Assembly (NCBI RefSeq): GCF_003025555.1
Contig: NZ_PYMH01000002.1
Coordinates: 248,001 to 312,000 of the forward strand
Direction: 5' to 3'
Length of the DNA: 64,000 nt
From: Photobacterium lutimaris
GTDB taxonomy: Bacteria > Pseudomonadota > Gammaproteobacteria > Enterobacterales > Vibrionaceae
Every line of letters begins with the position of its first letter. Position 1 is the stretch's first letter. The notes beneath the pieces were generated by a model. The model did no database searches. It had not been told where the DNA came from and saw only the letters and a program-made list of their open reading frames with translations. Made by a program: the position numbers and the translations under genes. Below, piece by piece: positions 27,556 to 36,622 of this stretch.

Positions 27556-27988
27556 ACCAAGCCAACAAAAAGGCTCTAGCCATTTCTTGGCTGAGAGAAT
27601 GTTGGTGAAGTGGAAGAGATGACAGCCCGCCTTAAAGCGCATCTCTCCACTCTACCAACGCGCGAATGTGTTCCGCCCCATTCCGCCGTCAAGTATGGTT
27701 AGTTTCTTCATGGTAGGCCTATACAACATTGCTACTGGTTGTATTGAACCATATTGCCAATAAATTCACCGAATAAACATTCAATACGGCTTGATACTGA
27801 TACTGGGATAGCACGTCACCTGTCACATTTTCATTTGTTAAAATCGAAATTTCACCTTTGCCTTAATGCCAATTGTGATGGCTTTATCGATATTAAATAT
27901 CCAGCGCTACTACATCGAAAATAACGTTTTATTCCACCGATTATTTCTATACCCTTGTGCCGATTTTGAATATAAAGGCTATAAGTGC
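27556..27988. other. intergenic, no gene seen
   Basis: 433 bases between the helical protein gene and the barrel protein. An in-frame extension upstream of 27989 is open but lacks a ribosome-binding site and would place about 40 residues before the signal peptide, so I treat it as non-coding. Confidence 0.5.
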
Positions 27989-28483
27989 ATGAAAAAGCTA
28001 TATTTTACTGCCATCACACTCGCTATTACTTTGTCTTCCCAAGTCAGCGCAAACGATGAAAACCGCCACCGTTTGGGTGTTGGTTATAGCACGACGGATG
28101 CTGAGGTGATGGGCCTAAGCTTTGGTTACGGGGACGGTATCAAACTTGAGTATGGATATGATGCAAACAAATACCTTAGCGCTCATATTTCATACGAGAA
28201 AAATGATGAAGGACTTCTGAGAGGCGATACAATGAAGCTAGGTGGCGATGCCGGCTATACATTCTACGGAGAAAATGTCTCGATAAAGCCTTTCATTTCA
28301 GGTGGTATCTATCTCTATGAAGAGAATTTTTATGATGACAGCGGCATATATTTCGGCTTTGGTGCACGCGCGTCTTATAAAAACTTCTATGCTGATGTGA
28401 GACAAGAATTCTTTGACATGAAAGATCAGGGCGTTAGCGTTGATATTGACCAGTTTTCCTTTACTATCGGCCTTAAAATCTGA
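27989..28483 (+). CDS. small outer-membrane beta-barrel protein (OmpX/Ail-like size)
   Basis: 164 residues from ATG 27989 with a standard signal peptide ending QVSAND. The mature part is a series of alternating amphipathic strands (LGVGYSTTDAEVMGLSFGYGDGIKLEYGYD, YLSAHISYEK, GIYFGFGARASYKNFYADVRQEFF) and ends in a strand terminating in LKI, consistent with an eight-stranded barrel. Tyr and Gly are abundant. No specific family is recognisable; porin, adhesin or stress-related roles are all possible. It is isolated, with no visible terminator after it. Confidence 0.75.
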   Translation: MKKLYFTAITLAITLSSQVSANDENRHRLGVGYSTTDAEVMGLSFGYGDGIKLEYGYDANKYLSAHISYEKNDEGLLRGDTMKLGGDAGYTFYGENVSIKPFISGGIYLYEENFYDDSGIYFGFGARASYKNFYADVRQEFFDMKDQGVSVDIDQFSFTIGLKI

Positions 28484-28544
28484 CAGTAAGGGTTGCCACA
28501 TTTAAGGCAAGGAAAAACTTTCTGTCGTAATACCCGTCACAGAT

Positions 28545-28572
28545 ATAAAAAAAGCGCTACCTGCGTAGCGCC
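28545..28572 (-). terminator. Rho-independent terminator of FolD-like gene
   Basis: GCGCTAC (28554-28560), loop CTGC, GTAGCGC (28565-28571); the A-run at 28546-28553 forms the minus-strand T tail. Confidence 0.85.
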
Positions 28573-28601
28573 TTTGATTGACAATCATAACTCTTAAGCC
28601 A

Positions 28602-29408
28602 TTATTTTGATTGACAAAGCTTAACCGCGTTACCCAATACATTCAGGCAAGTCAAGCGGCCGACCCCACCCGGAACCGGTGTAATCGCAGCGTCTGATAG
28701 ATGGCCATCTTGATGTTTGATGTCACCAACCAGTTTGCCGTCGATGCGGTTAATACCAACATCAATAATCAGCTGGCCTTCAATGAACTGAGTGTTGTCC
28801 AGTGTGCCGTGATAACCCGTAGCCACCACAATCACATCAAATTGATTCCAATCTACAATCGCGAGATCAGAACGACTATTGAAGCTAGATACCGTACTTT
28901 GGCGGTTAATGAGTTCAATCGCTAACGGCTTACCCACGATATTACTACGACCAAGAATAGCGACTTTCAAACCGGGAAAGCTGAACTCTCCACAGTGAAG
29001 TTCAATAATATCAATGGCGGCTTGTACTGTGCACGGCAATACTGGATTTTGCCCCAATACCAGTTGGCCCAGAGCTTCTGAACCAAAACCGTCAACATCA
29101 ACCGCTGCCGCTAAGTCTGGTGCTTCCAATCCATTGGGTAGAGGCAGTTGGAATAAAATTGGATGATCCGCATTGTCAGCTAAACCATCGAGATCTGCCT
29201 GTGTTGTCCCTTCTTCTGGCAGGATAATGTGATGGCAAGGAAGTTCAAGCGCCTCAAAAAGGCGAATCTTGTTTCTCACATATACCTTACTAGCAGGATC
29301 ATCACCGACAGTAACAATAGTCAGTTGAACGGGAACGCTGCCGGCGTCGATTTTATCTTTAAGCTCAGCCAATTTGGCTTCATAAAGTGTATTAATTACT
29401 GATTTCAT
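28602..29408 (-). CDS. FolD-like methylenetetrahydrofolate dehydrogenase/cyclohydrolase
   Basis: 268 residues, slightly shorter than canonical FolD (about 285). Catalytic YVRNK (Tyr43-Lys47 of the YxxxK pair) is kept, as are FQLPLP and DVDGF. ILGRSNIVGKPLAIELI is the NADP-binding loop, and TPVPGGVGRLTCLNVLGNAV is the C-terminal signature. Deviations include PCTV where the family has PCTP and a shortened N-terminus. The enzyme should interconvert methylene-, methenyl- and formyl-tetrahydrofolate. The shortened, diverged form suggests a second FolD in this genome. It lies downstream of an OFA-family carrier, which is suggestive of one-carbon or formate metabolism but not proof. Confidence 0.88.
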   Translation of the reverse strand: MKSVINTLYEAKLAELKDKIDAGSVPVQLTIVTVGDDPASKVYVRNKIRLFEALELPCHHIILPEEGTTQADLDGLADNADHPILFQLPLPNGLEAPDLAAAVDVDGFGSEALGQLVLGQNPVLPCTVQAAIDIIELHCGEFSFPGLKVAILGRSNIVGKPLAIELINRQSTVSSFNSRSDLAIVDWNQFDVIVVATGYHGTLDNTQFIEGQLIIDVGINRIDGKLVGDIKHQDGHLSDAAITPVPGGVGRLTCLNVLGNAVKLCQSK

Positions 29409-29467
29409 ACTACTTACTGTTTGTGACGAATCTATTGTTTATAACCAACTGATTCTACTTCAACATT

Positions 29468-29516
29468 GAGATAGGACAATTAAAATGTGTTTGTTGTCAC
29501 AAATTTGCCCTATCTC
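29468..29516. promoter_or_regulatory. inverted repeat between OFA carrier and folD-like gene
   Basis: GAGATAGG (29468-29475) is the exact reverse complement of CCTATCTC (29509-29516), with an imperfect extension inward. It lies 60 bases before the folD-like start. It could be an operator or a terminator arm; no T-run follows. Confidence 0.4.
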
Positions 29517-29522
29517 TACAGA

Positions 29523-30809
29523 TTATGCAGTAACGGGTGTCGCTTCAACCGCTTCTTGTTCTTTAGCACGTAGTACTTTAGCCACGTGCACTTTCATCAC
29601 AACAGAAATCGCCAAGGCTACCGTCAAGATCCCCACGAAGATGTACATAGTCATGGTGTAGCTACCGGTAAGATTACGTACGAAAGCCGCTAGTGATGAG
29701 CCAGACAGACCTGCAAGTGCCCATGCTGTCAGTACGTAACCGTGGATTGCACCCAACTGCTTGGTACCGAACAAGTCACCGATATAAGCAGGTAGTGTAG
29801 AGAAACCGCCACCGTAACAGGTCATGATAACGAAGACTACAATCTGGAATGCAATTGCGTTCGAAAGTGAAGGCAGCATAAAGAAAGCGCCAATTTGGAT
29901 AACAAAGAACAGCATGAAAGTGTTCGGACGCGTTAGGTAGTCAGATGCCGCAGACCATAGTAGACGCCCCAAACCATTTAGTAGGCCCATGACACCAACC
30001 ATCGTTGCTGCTTCCATTGCTGTCAGACCAGCAATTTCCTGCGCCATAGGCGATGCAGCAGAGATAATCGCGATACCACAAGTGATGTTAATGAAAATCA
30101 TCACCCAAAGGCCCCAGAATGTTGGTGTACGTACTGCATCGTTAGCACTTGATTGGTTCAAGTCACCCGCTGGTTTCTTAGCAGCAGCACCGTTTTCTTT
30201 GGTTTCAACCATAGAATCTGGCTTCCAACCTTCTGGTGGGCGCTCTAAGTAAAGCGATGCAGAAAGCATAACAACAAAGTATGTCGCACCCATGATGTAG
30301 AAAGTAGAAGACAAGCCAACAGCACTGATCAGTGCCTGTATTACTGGGCTTGCAATCATAGATGCAAAACCAAAGCCCATAATTGCCAAGCCAGTTGCTA
30401 GACCACGACGGTCTGGGAACCACTTAATAAGCGTCGAAACCGGCGTGACATAACCCATACCAAGACCGATACCCGCCAAGACACCATAGCTGAAATACAG
30501 CATGTACAAACTTTCCATCGCAACAGCGACACCTGCACCAGCAATACCTATACCGAAGAAGGTTGCAGCAATCATCCCGGTGAAGCGTGGACCTTTTTTC
30601 TCAACCACGTGGCCCATAACAGCTGCCGAAGCGCCAAGAAAGAAAATAGCGATACCAAAGGTCAGCGAGATCTGTTGTAAATCCCAACCAAAAGCCTCAT
30701 GAAGAGGATTGGAGAATACACTCCACGCATAAACTGAACCAATGGAAATATGAATACCTACCGCAGCGAGAGCTATTAACCAGCGGTTTTTCACTTGTGC
30801 TGTTTTCAT
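29523..30809 (-). CDS. OFA-family MFS carrier (oxalate/formate antiporter type)
   Basis: 428 residues with 12 spans. Characteristic OFA features: GIHISIGSVYAWSVFSNPL in helix 1, FFLGASAAVMGHVVEKKGPR in the loop 2-3 region, GIGLGMGYVTPVSTLIKWFPDRRGLATGLA around helices 4-5, and TMVGVMGLLNGLGRLLWSAASDYL in the second half. In Oxalobacter the family exchanges oxalate for formate; in gamma-proteobacteria close relatives (YhjX) are pyruvate-induced, so a small carboxylate is the best guess. A folD-like gene follows on the same strand after 114 bases. Confidence 0.9.
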   Translation of the reverse strand: MKTAQVKNRWLIALAAVGIHISIGSVYAWSVFSNPLHEAFGWDLQQISLTFGIAIFFLGASAAVMGHVVEKKGPRFTGMIAATFFGIGIAGAGVAVAMESLYMLYFSYGVLAGIGLGMGYVTPVSTLIKWFPDRRGLATGLAIMGFGFASMIASPVIQALISAVGLSSTFYIMGATYFVVMLSASLYLERPPEGWKPDSMVETKENGAAAKKPAGDLNQSSANDAVRTPTFWGLWVMIFINITCGIAIISAASPMAQEIAGLTAMEAATMVGVMGLLNGLGRLLWSAASDYLTRPNTFMLFFVIQIGAFFMLPSLSNAIAFQIVVFVIMTCYGGGFSTLPAYIGDLFGTKQLGAIHGYVLTAWALAGLSGSSLAAFVRNLTGSYTMTMYIFVGILTVALAISVVMKVHVAKVLRAKEQEAVEATPVTA

Positions 30810-31292
30810 TTTTGAGTTACCTAAAATTCGAAGACAGCAATACCCTATATGAAATTAATTACGATAAAAACAAAGGCATAATTTCGCCATCATTACCAAA
30901 AGTTAATGCTGAAATAAACATTTTCAATGGTATACAAAATGAAATCATGCATATTTTTAAGATTAAAGAAAAGACAAAAACAGACCACATAAGAGCTTGA
31001 TAACACTCAAATTTACCCTCAAATTCATTATTTAACACACTCAAAACAACTCGGTTAAACCGCAGTGTTTAATCGCCCACACCTACATAGTGCAATCTAA
31101 CTTTTCATTCTTGGTAAGAAATAGTTTGAAGAACACACGTAAGTTTGTCTAATTATTAATCAACAATATTTATCCATAAAGATCTAAGTAAAAAATAAAT
31201 TGATAGTAAATTGACAATCCTCTGAAAAACAACGGCTCATTTGCTGGTTAAATATTTCTATACAACAGTAAAAGCAGAATAATGAGGGCAAT
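30810..31292. other. intergenic, AT-rich, no gene seen
   Basis: 483 bases of very low GC between the OFA gene and the 65-residue ORF. Short frames on both strands are Lys/Ile-rich and lack start signals. It holds the OFA promoter, but no recognisable operator. Confidence 0.4.
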
Positions 31293-31490
31293 ATGGATCA
31301 GGCAGAAGGCTTACGCAGCATTTTTAAGCGTCAGCAATGTATTCAACAAGTTCGTCACTACCATAAGCAAATAAGAGAGGCGGTTGCTCATGGTAAAATC
31401 CAGCAAGTCAGCCAGTTGTTAAATCTATTAGAAGCGGCCCAGCGTCAGCTAGAAGCAACCTATGACAAATCGTCTATTTGGGTACATTGA
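31293..31490 (+). CDS. 65-residue helical protein of unknown function
   Basis: GAGGG lies 4 bases before ATG 31293. The product is basic and helical, with many Gln (IFKRQQCIQQVRHYHKQIREAV, LLNLLEAAQRQLEATY), like a two-helix hairpin. It has one cysteine and no signal peptide. I do not recognise the family. It lies 170 bases before pepE on the same strand. The ribosome-binding site and amphipathic pattern favour a real small gene. Confidence 0.55.
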   Translation: MDQAEGLRSIFKRQQCIQQVRHYHKQIREAVAHGKIQQVSQLLNLLEAAQRQLEATYDKSSIWVH

Positions 31491-31663
31491 TATTGGGCGC
31501 GCTAATGTTTAACCCGCTCACATTGGCAAGCTTAATACAGCCGATGCTATGGATTAATTCCCTTAGGGAATAGCTCTAAGTAGGGACAAAACTGTGCTCT
31601 TGTTCACCTTCCCTATTAATAGCTTCATATATGATTAGGCTCTTTACCCAAACAAGAGAATAT

Positions 31664-32398
31664 ATGATGGATCTCTTACTATTAAGTAATGGCAAAATCG
31701 CTGGCAACACCAAGGTGATGGAATTCGCCCTACCCGCGATCACAGAAGTATTTACCCGTAAGCACGTTAAAAACGTATTGGTTATCCCTTACGCCGTGAT
31801 CCGCAGTAGCCACGACGACCGTACCGCAATGGTTGCAGAATCTCTAAGCCACCTTGATGTCAATGTTACCGGTCTTCACCGTGCAGAAGATCCTGTAGAA
31901 GCCATTCGCCAAGCAGATGCCTTTGTTTGTAGCGGCGGTAACACTTGGGTATTGAATAAGACACTACATGATCTTGGCCTTATCGGCCCTATCCAACAGG
32001 CTGTGACTCAGCGTGGTGTCCCTTATGTGGGTTGGAGTGCAGGTGCTGTGATCAGTGCGCCCACTATCCGCACAACCAATGATATGTGCATTGTGTCTGC
32101 AGCAATCACCCCTTCCCTAAGCTTTGTGCCATTCCAAATCAATGCTCATTACATTGATGCGACTATCGAAGGCCATATGGGTGAAACACGCGACGAGCGT
32201 ATCGAAGAATTCCTAGTGGTAAATCCTCACCAATCTGTTATTGGTATCCCAGAAGGCTCATGGCTTGCCGTATCAGGCGACACCATGACCTATGAAGCTG
32301 CAAACGGAAAACCACTGCACTGGTTCAGGCTGAATCAAGAACGCCAAAAGATCCAAGCTGGTTCGGATGTCACCGAGCTGATGGGCCTAGACGGCTAA
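31664..32398 (+). CDS. pepE: peptidase E (alpha-aspartyl dipeptidase)
   Basis: Cytoplasmic S51 serine peptidase cleaving Asp-X dipeptides. About 244 residues; ATG 31664 or the adjacent ATG 31667 is the start, giving the family beginning MDLLLLSNGK. The nucleophile elbow is YVGWSAGAVISAPTI, with Ser in GWSAGA. FVCSGGNTWVLNK forms the preceding strand and NAHYIDATIEGHMGETRDERIEEF contributes the His. It pairs functionally with peptidase T at 14-15 kb in intracellular peptide breakdown. It ends in a terminator shared with the convergent PTS gene. Confidence 0.95.
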   Translation: MMDLLLLSNGKIAGNTKVMEFALPAITEVFTRKHVKNVLVIPYAVIRSSHDDRTAMVAESLSHLDVNVTGLHRAEDPVEAIRQADAFVCSGGNTWVLNKTLHDLGLIGPIQQAVTQRGVPYVGWSAGAVISAPTIRTTNDMCIVSAAITPSLSFVPFQINAHYIDATIEGHMGETRDERIEEFLVVNPHQSVIGIPEGSWLAVSGDTMTYEAANGKPLHWFRLNQERQKIQAGSDVTELMGLDG

Positions 32399-32433
32399 TC
32401 AATAGCCCCTCATTTATTGATAGCAATAAAAAA

Positions 32434-32468
32434 GAAAAAAACCGTGGTTTTTGCTAACCACGGTTTTG
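32434..32468. terminator. bidirectional Rho-independent terminator
   Basis: AAACCGTGGTT and AACCACGGTTT form a 10-bp stem with A- and T-runs on both sides, between pepE and the convergent PTS gene. Confidence 0.88.
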
Positions 32469-32516
32469 AATATAATGAAGGTTTAATTTTTATGAAGGCT
32501 GACTTTTCTGTTTCTC

Positions 32517-33971
32517 TTACTCTTCATCAAGCTTTACAAACAGCGTCGTTAAAACGAAAGACAGTACAAACACACCACATACACCTAGCAGGGCCTGAAT
32601 GAAGTTCTGTGTGCCTGCAGACAAGTAAGCAGGAAGACTGAATACTGAAGACAGAATGTAGCTAGTTAGGTGCGTATCAAGGGTTACAGAGATTGCACCA
32701 AACACACCCGCCGCCAAGCTCGCCGTGAACATGGCCTTGGTGTACTTAGTCAGAACACCGAACAACGCAGGCTCTGTAATACCCAAGATTGCCGTTACCC
32801 CAGAGCCTGCAGTAATAGACGACTGCTCTTTCGATACGGTTTTGCGCTGCTTATACCAGATAGCCAATGTTGCACCCGCAATCGCCAAGTTACCCAGGCA
32901 CATAATCGGCATTAGCAAATCCTTGCCGTACAGCGCGAAGTTGTTAAGGCTAATAGGTGTCATGCTGTGGTGAATACCAAACACGATGGTGATTGGACGC
33001 GTTAGACCAAATACAAAGCCAGTCAGTGTTGGAGAAATCTCAAGCAGAGCGCTAACCACCCAACCAGCACCATTACTTAGCCACATGCCCAAAGGACCAA
33101 CGACCGACAATGTCGCTGTCGCTGTTACAGCAAAAGCAAGTAGAGGAGTGAACACCGGTTTGGCAACCGTTGGGACGATGCTATCAACCAAAGGCGTTAC
33201 TTTAGACAGTAACCATACAGCAAGGATTGCCGGTACGATTGCGCCGCCATAGTTCATTAGCTCAATTGGCACGACACCCAGCACCGTCAGCTCAGCCGCA
33301 TCGCTAACGGCTTTAAGCGCGGCAGCTTTGTCTGCAAGCTGGGGCGAAAGCATCGCTGCTGCAACAGCAAGAGCGATATATTCGTTCACGCGGAACATCT
33401 TCGCTGCCGAGAATGACACCAGCATTGGCAAGAAGAAGAAAACAGCAACTGAAATTGAGCGGAAGAAATACACCGTATCCGATGTTTCAGAAATCACGTT
33501 GGTCGCGATAAGGCCTGATAGCAAGCCCATTAACATACCGGCACCAGCGATAGCAGGTACAACAGGGCCAAAGATACCGGCCACGATACGCATCACGTTT
33601 TGGAACAGCTTACCGTCGTTTTTATCCTTTGCCTTATCTTCATCATTTGTAGCAACAGTGCCGCTGTCGTTCATAATAACCTGAAGTGCCTTGTGCCACG
33701 TCTCGACATCCACACCAATGATGATTTGAATTTGGCCTTGTGCAAATACGACGCCCTGAACGCCTTTGATCGCTTTCAGCGTCTCCTCTGACGCCAAAGA
33801 TTGATCACTGATTTTCAGTCTCAATCGGGTCATACAATGTGTTGCATCAGTAATATTGCTGATGCCACCCAATGCATCAATCATTTGCAATAACTTGTCT
33901 GTCATTGCGTTTTGCTTAGATGATGCTGATGTCTTTTTCCCAAAACCACCCATCGACTCACTAATTTGCAT
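32517..33971 (-). CDS. PTS EIIBC sugar permease, glucoside/sucrose class
   Basis: 484 residues. The N-terminal EIIB domain (about 25-105) carries phospho-acceptor Cys46 in DATHCMTRLRL. A charged linker (residues 110-130) follows, then an EIIC domain of about ten spans (IAGIFGPVVPAIAGAGMLMGLLSGL, GLTRPITIVFGIHHSMTPISLNNFALYGKDLLMPIMCLGNLAIAG, ILGITEPALFGV). The enzyme phosphorylates its sugar during import. No EIIA domain is encoded here, so phosphate probably comes from the global EIIA-Glc. The divergent gene encodes an RspA-type sugar-acid dehydratase and a GntR/UTRA regulator lies beyond it, suggesting one catabolic module, but the sugar cannot be named. Confidence 0.93.
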   Translation of the reverse strand: MQISESMGGFGKKTSASSKQNAMTDKLLQMIDALGGISNITDATHCMTRLRLKISDQSLASEETLKAIKGVQGVVFAQGQIQIIIGVDVETWHKALQVIMNDSGTVATNDEDKAKDKNDGKLFQNVMRIVAGIFGPVVPAIAGAGMLMGLLSGLIATNVISETSDTVYFFRSISVAVFFFLPMLVSFSAAKMFRVNEYIALAVAAAMLSPQLADKAAALKAVSDAAELTVLGVVPIELMNYGGAIVPAILAVWLLSKVTPLVDSIVPTVAKPVFTPLLAFAVTATATLSVVGPLGMWLSNGAGWVVSALLEISPTLTGFVFGLTRPITIVFGIHHSMTPISLNNFALYGKDLLMPIMCLGNLAIAGATLAIWYKQRKTVSKEQSSITAGSGVTAILGITEPALFGVLTKYTKAMFTASLAAGVFGAISVTLDTHLTSYILSSVFSLPAYLSAGTQNFIQALLGVCGVFVLSFVLTTLFVKLDEE

Positions 33972-34423
33972 ATTTAAATAACTCTCTTTAAGAAAAGAAA
34001 TCTAGTGGAATAGCTACCGTTTGTAAAATGGTAATAAAATTGATCACTTATGATTTCATTTAATTTGAGTGAATAACTCGCCTTTGAATATCACGCCGTA
34101 CGAATTTATTTTCTTTTCCTTCAAGCCCTGAGACGTTGCATCGACTTGCACACTAGAAACGCTATTCAATGCCTGAAGTTCCATTTGATGAAACAAATGA
34201 TATAGAACCAAACCAAAAAACCAACGGACGAAACTGAGAGTTAAATCACGAAAATTAGGACGTTTGTGGCTAAAACAATTAATTTTCTATGATTGGTCTG
34301 TTTTTTTAGCCTCTTTTGCTAACTTACCGTACCAATTAAATTTAATGAAAAAATAGGCTTGAAATACCCGTTTTCCAATTGGTATATATAAAAATAGATT
34401 CCGGCTCAGATGAGATTTTCATT
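33972..34423. promoter_or_regulatory. divergent promoter region, PTS gene and rspA-type gene
   Basis: 452 bases with no gene. TACCAATT (34330-34337) and AATTGGTA (34377-34384) are an inverted pair 39 bases apart, and the second runs into GGTATATATA, which resembles the GT-N-TA-N-AC core bound by HutC/UTRA-type GntR regulators. It could be the site for the GntR protein encoded at 35741-36451. Confidence 0.4.
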
Positions 34424-35623
34424 GTGAAAAAAACACTAATCACAGATGTTGAATGCATTATTACAAAACCTGATCGTCATAATTTAATTACTGTTATCGT
34501 CCATACCGATCAAGACGTTACTGGCTATGGCTGCGCCACGTTCCAGCAGCGTCCGTTAGCCGTCAAAACCATGGTTGATGAGTATTTAAAACCGCTTCTT
34601 ATTGGCAAAGACGCTAATAACATTGAAGATTTATGGCAGATGATGATGGTCAATGCCTATTGGCGCAATGGTCCGGTTATCAACAATGCGGTATCCGGTG
34701 TGGATATGGCACTGTGGGACATCAAAGCGAAACTAGCCCAAATGCCGTTGCATCAATTGTTTGGTGGTAAATCTCGTGACGCGATTCCTGTATACACCCA
34801 CGCGACAAGTGACACAATGGAAGGGATCTACGAGCTTGTTGATGGCTTCCTAGAACAAGGTTATAAACACATTCGTTGCCAACTTGGTTTTTATGGCGGC
34901 GTGCCTGAAAACATTCACACAACGGTCAATCCGACCGAAGGCTCTTACTTCGACCAGGATCAGTACACTGAAAACACCCTGATCATGTTTAAATTACTGC
35001 GTGAGAAATACGGTAACCAATTCCATATTCTTCATGACGTTCATGAGCGTTTGTTCCCCAATCAAGCGATTCAGTTTGCTAAAGACGTCGAGCAATACAA
35101 GCCTTACTTTATTGAAGACATTCTACCGCCAAGCCAAACAGAATGGCTGGATAACATTCGCAGCCAAACCTCGGTTTCATTGGGCTTGGGTGAATTGTTC
35201 AACAATCCAGAAGAGTGGAAAGCGCTGATCATCAACCGTCGCATCGACTTCATTCGTTGTCATGTTTCGCAAATTGGTGGTATCACCCCTGCCCTGAAGC
35301 TGGGCCACCTATGCCAGACATTCGGCGTACGTCTGGCATGGCACTGCCCACCAGACATGACTCCGATTGGTGCTGCTGTGAATACCCATATGAATGTTCA
35401 CCTGCACAACGCCGCCATTCAAGAGCATGTGGAATACAAAGAAAACACCCACCGCGTCTTCCCTAACGCACAAGAGCCGCGCAATGGCTATCTGTATGCG
35501 TCAGAAGCGATTGGTATCGGGGTAGAAATGGATGTGCAAGCCGCCGCTGATTTCCCAGTCACCTACCGCCCGCATGAGTGGACACAAAGCCGCCTGCCTG
35601 ACGGGACGATCCATACACCTTAA
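34424..35623 (+). CDS. RspA/ManD-type enolase-superfamily sugar-acid dehydratase
   Basis: Cytoplasmic Mg-dependent dehydratase of the mannonate/gluconate dehydratase group. I prefer GTG 34424 (399 residues, the family length) over the TTG-initiated longer frame at 34379. Metal ligands are D205 in HDVHER, E231 in FIEDILPP and E257 in LGELFNN; H207 and R151 (HIRCQLG) match the catalytic acid and base-dyad residues of ManD enzymes. [29 protein letters not shown] is the capping-domain signature. Several family members have low or no mannonate dehydratase activity, so the substrate is open. It sits between a PTS permease and a UTRA regulator. Heptanucleotide repeats start immediately after its stop codon. 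Confidence 0.9.
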   Translation: MKKTLITDVECIITKPDRHNLITVIVHTDQDVTGYGCATFQQRPLAVKTMVDEYLKPLLIGKDANNIEDLWQMMMVNAYWRNGPVINNAVSGVDMALWDIKAKLAQMPLHQLFGGKSRDAIPVYTHATSDTMEGIYELVDGFLEQGYKHIRCQLGFYGGVPENIHTTVNPTEGSYFDQDQYTENTLIMFKLLREKYGNQFHILHDVHERLFPNQAIQFAKDVEQYKPYFIEDILPPSQTEWLDNIRSQTSVSLGLGELFNNPEEWKALIINRRIDFIRCHVSQIGGITPALKLGHLCQTFGVRLAWHCPPDMTPIGAAVNTHMNVHLHNAAIQEHVEYKENTHRVFPNAQEPRNGYLYASEAIGIGVEMDVQAAADFPVTYRPHEWTQSRLPDGTIHTP

Positions 35624-35679
35624 ATGGGCTATGGGCTATGGGCTATGGGCTATGGGCTATGGGCTATGGGCTATGGGCT
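35624..35679. repeat. heptanucleotide tandem repeat, (ATGGGCT)x8
   Basis: Eight perfect head-to-tail copies of ATGGGCT begin at the base after the rspA-type stop codon TAA (35621-35623). Read in any frame on the plus strand the array is open. It lies between that gene and the convergent GntR gene. Copy number is expected to vary by slipped-strand replication. Confidence 0.98.
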
Positions 35680-35740
35680 AAAACATAAGTGCCAAAACTG
35701 AAAAAAGGATAGCTGCGTTGTTTCTTCGCGAAATAGCCAG

Positions 35741-36451
35741 CTATTCTTTCTTTCCTCGAAACTTAATATTTTCGCGATTAAATGGGATCACATAGGTACA
35801 TTGGTAGTCAATATCAATAACCTCGCTCACAATAAACACTTCCCCTGTTGATAAAAAACCCCGATTGGTAATTTTCATTGCCGCGATACCTTTTTTACAG
35901 CCTAATAACTCTGCTTCTTCTTTTGAAACATTAATCGCTTTATAGCTGGTTAAATACCTATCTATTTGCAGCCCTAGATCGAGGGTATGATTTTGTAATG
36001 AGCTCTCGATAATTTCATCATTCATTTTTGTGAATAGTTTTACAGGCAGTTTTGTACTTTCTAACTGTACAATTTTCCCATTTACCAAACGCAGCCGTTT
36101 TATACACCAGATATAATCATTTTCATCAATCAAGAAAGAGTTTTTATCGTGGGAGTCCGTCAGCTTTTTGTGCAAGCTCACTTTTTTATAGGACATTTCC
36201 TCGAAGCTATTTTCAGTGATCGAGTTATAAACCAAAGGGTTATTACTGTTTGAGTCTTTCACAAAGTGACCCGCACCTTGCCTAACAAAAACCGCACCAA
36301 TTGCCTCAAGCTTGTTCAGTGCTTTGCGAACAGTAAAACGGGATACCGCGTAGTTTTCAGCCAACTCACGCTCGGCAGGTAATTTATCGGTGATCACACC
36401 TTGGTAAATCTTGCTCAGGATATCTTGAACAACGAACTCGAATTTCTTCAT
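35741..36451 (-). CDS. GntR-family regulator, HutC/UTRA subclass
   Basis: 236 residues. The winged helix at residues 1-70 (ILSKIYQGVITDKLPAERELAENYAVSRFTVRKALNKLEAIGAVFVRQGAGHFV) is standard GntR. The C-terminal UTRA ligand-binding domain (about 80-230) includes YIWCIKRLRLVNGKIVQLESTKLP and GIAAMKITNRGFLSTGEVFIVSEVIDI. UTRA regulators usually bind phosphosugars or related metabolites and repress the neighbouring transport operon. The nearest targets are the PTS gene and RspA-type dehydratase. It is convergent with the dehydratase gene. Confidence 0.92.
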   Translation of the reverse strand: MKKFEFVVQDILSKIYQGVITDKLPAERELAENYAVSRFTVRKALNKLEAIGAVFVRQGAGHFVKDSNSNNPLVYNSITENSFEEMSYKKVSLHKKLTDSHDKNSFLIDENDYIWCIKRLRLVNGKIVQLESTKLPVKLFTKMNDEIIESSLQNHTLDLGLQIDRYLTSYKAINVSKEEAELLGCKKGIAAMKITNRGFLSTGEVFIVSEVIDIDYQCTYVIPFNRENIKFRGKKE

Positions 36452-36573
36452 AAATGAAATAGCTTATTTTGGAAAGCGTGAAGAGGACTTCTGTCTATTT
36501 TATTCAAAGCCATTCGACTATTCAATTTAGTGATAACAATATTACCTCTTTGGCGTACGAAAAAAAGACAAAC

Positions 36574-36608
36574 AAAAAAGGCCTCAAACAGTGTTTGAGG
36601 CCTTTTTC
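36574..36608. terminator. strong Rho-independent terminator after BCCT gene
   Basis: AAAAAGGCCTCAAACA pairs with TGTTTGAGGCCTTTTT (one-base loop region), about 14 bp. A/T tails on both sides; it ends the leftward BCCT gene. Confidence 0.9.
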
Positions 36609-36622
36609 ATTACAAGCTGAAT

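Noticed and set aside
27866..27988. N-terminal extension of the barrel protein
   Set aside because: It would put 41 mostly hydrophobic residues before a complete signal peptide and has no ribosome-binding site.
30797..31000. 67-residue Lys/Ile-rich frame in the OFA upstream region
   Set aside because: It overlaps the OFA start, has a composition typical of AT-rich noise and no start signal.
34379..34423. TTG-initiated 15-residue extension of the RspA-type gene
   Set aside because: No ribosome-binding site, and it exceeds the normal family length. GTG 34424 gives the expected N-terminus.
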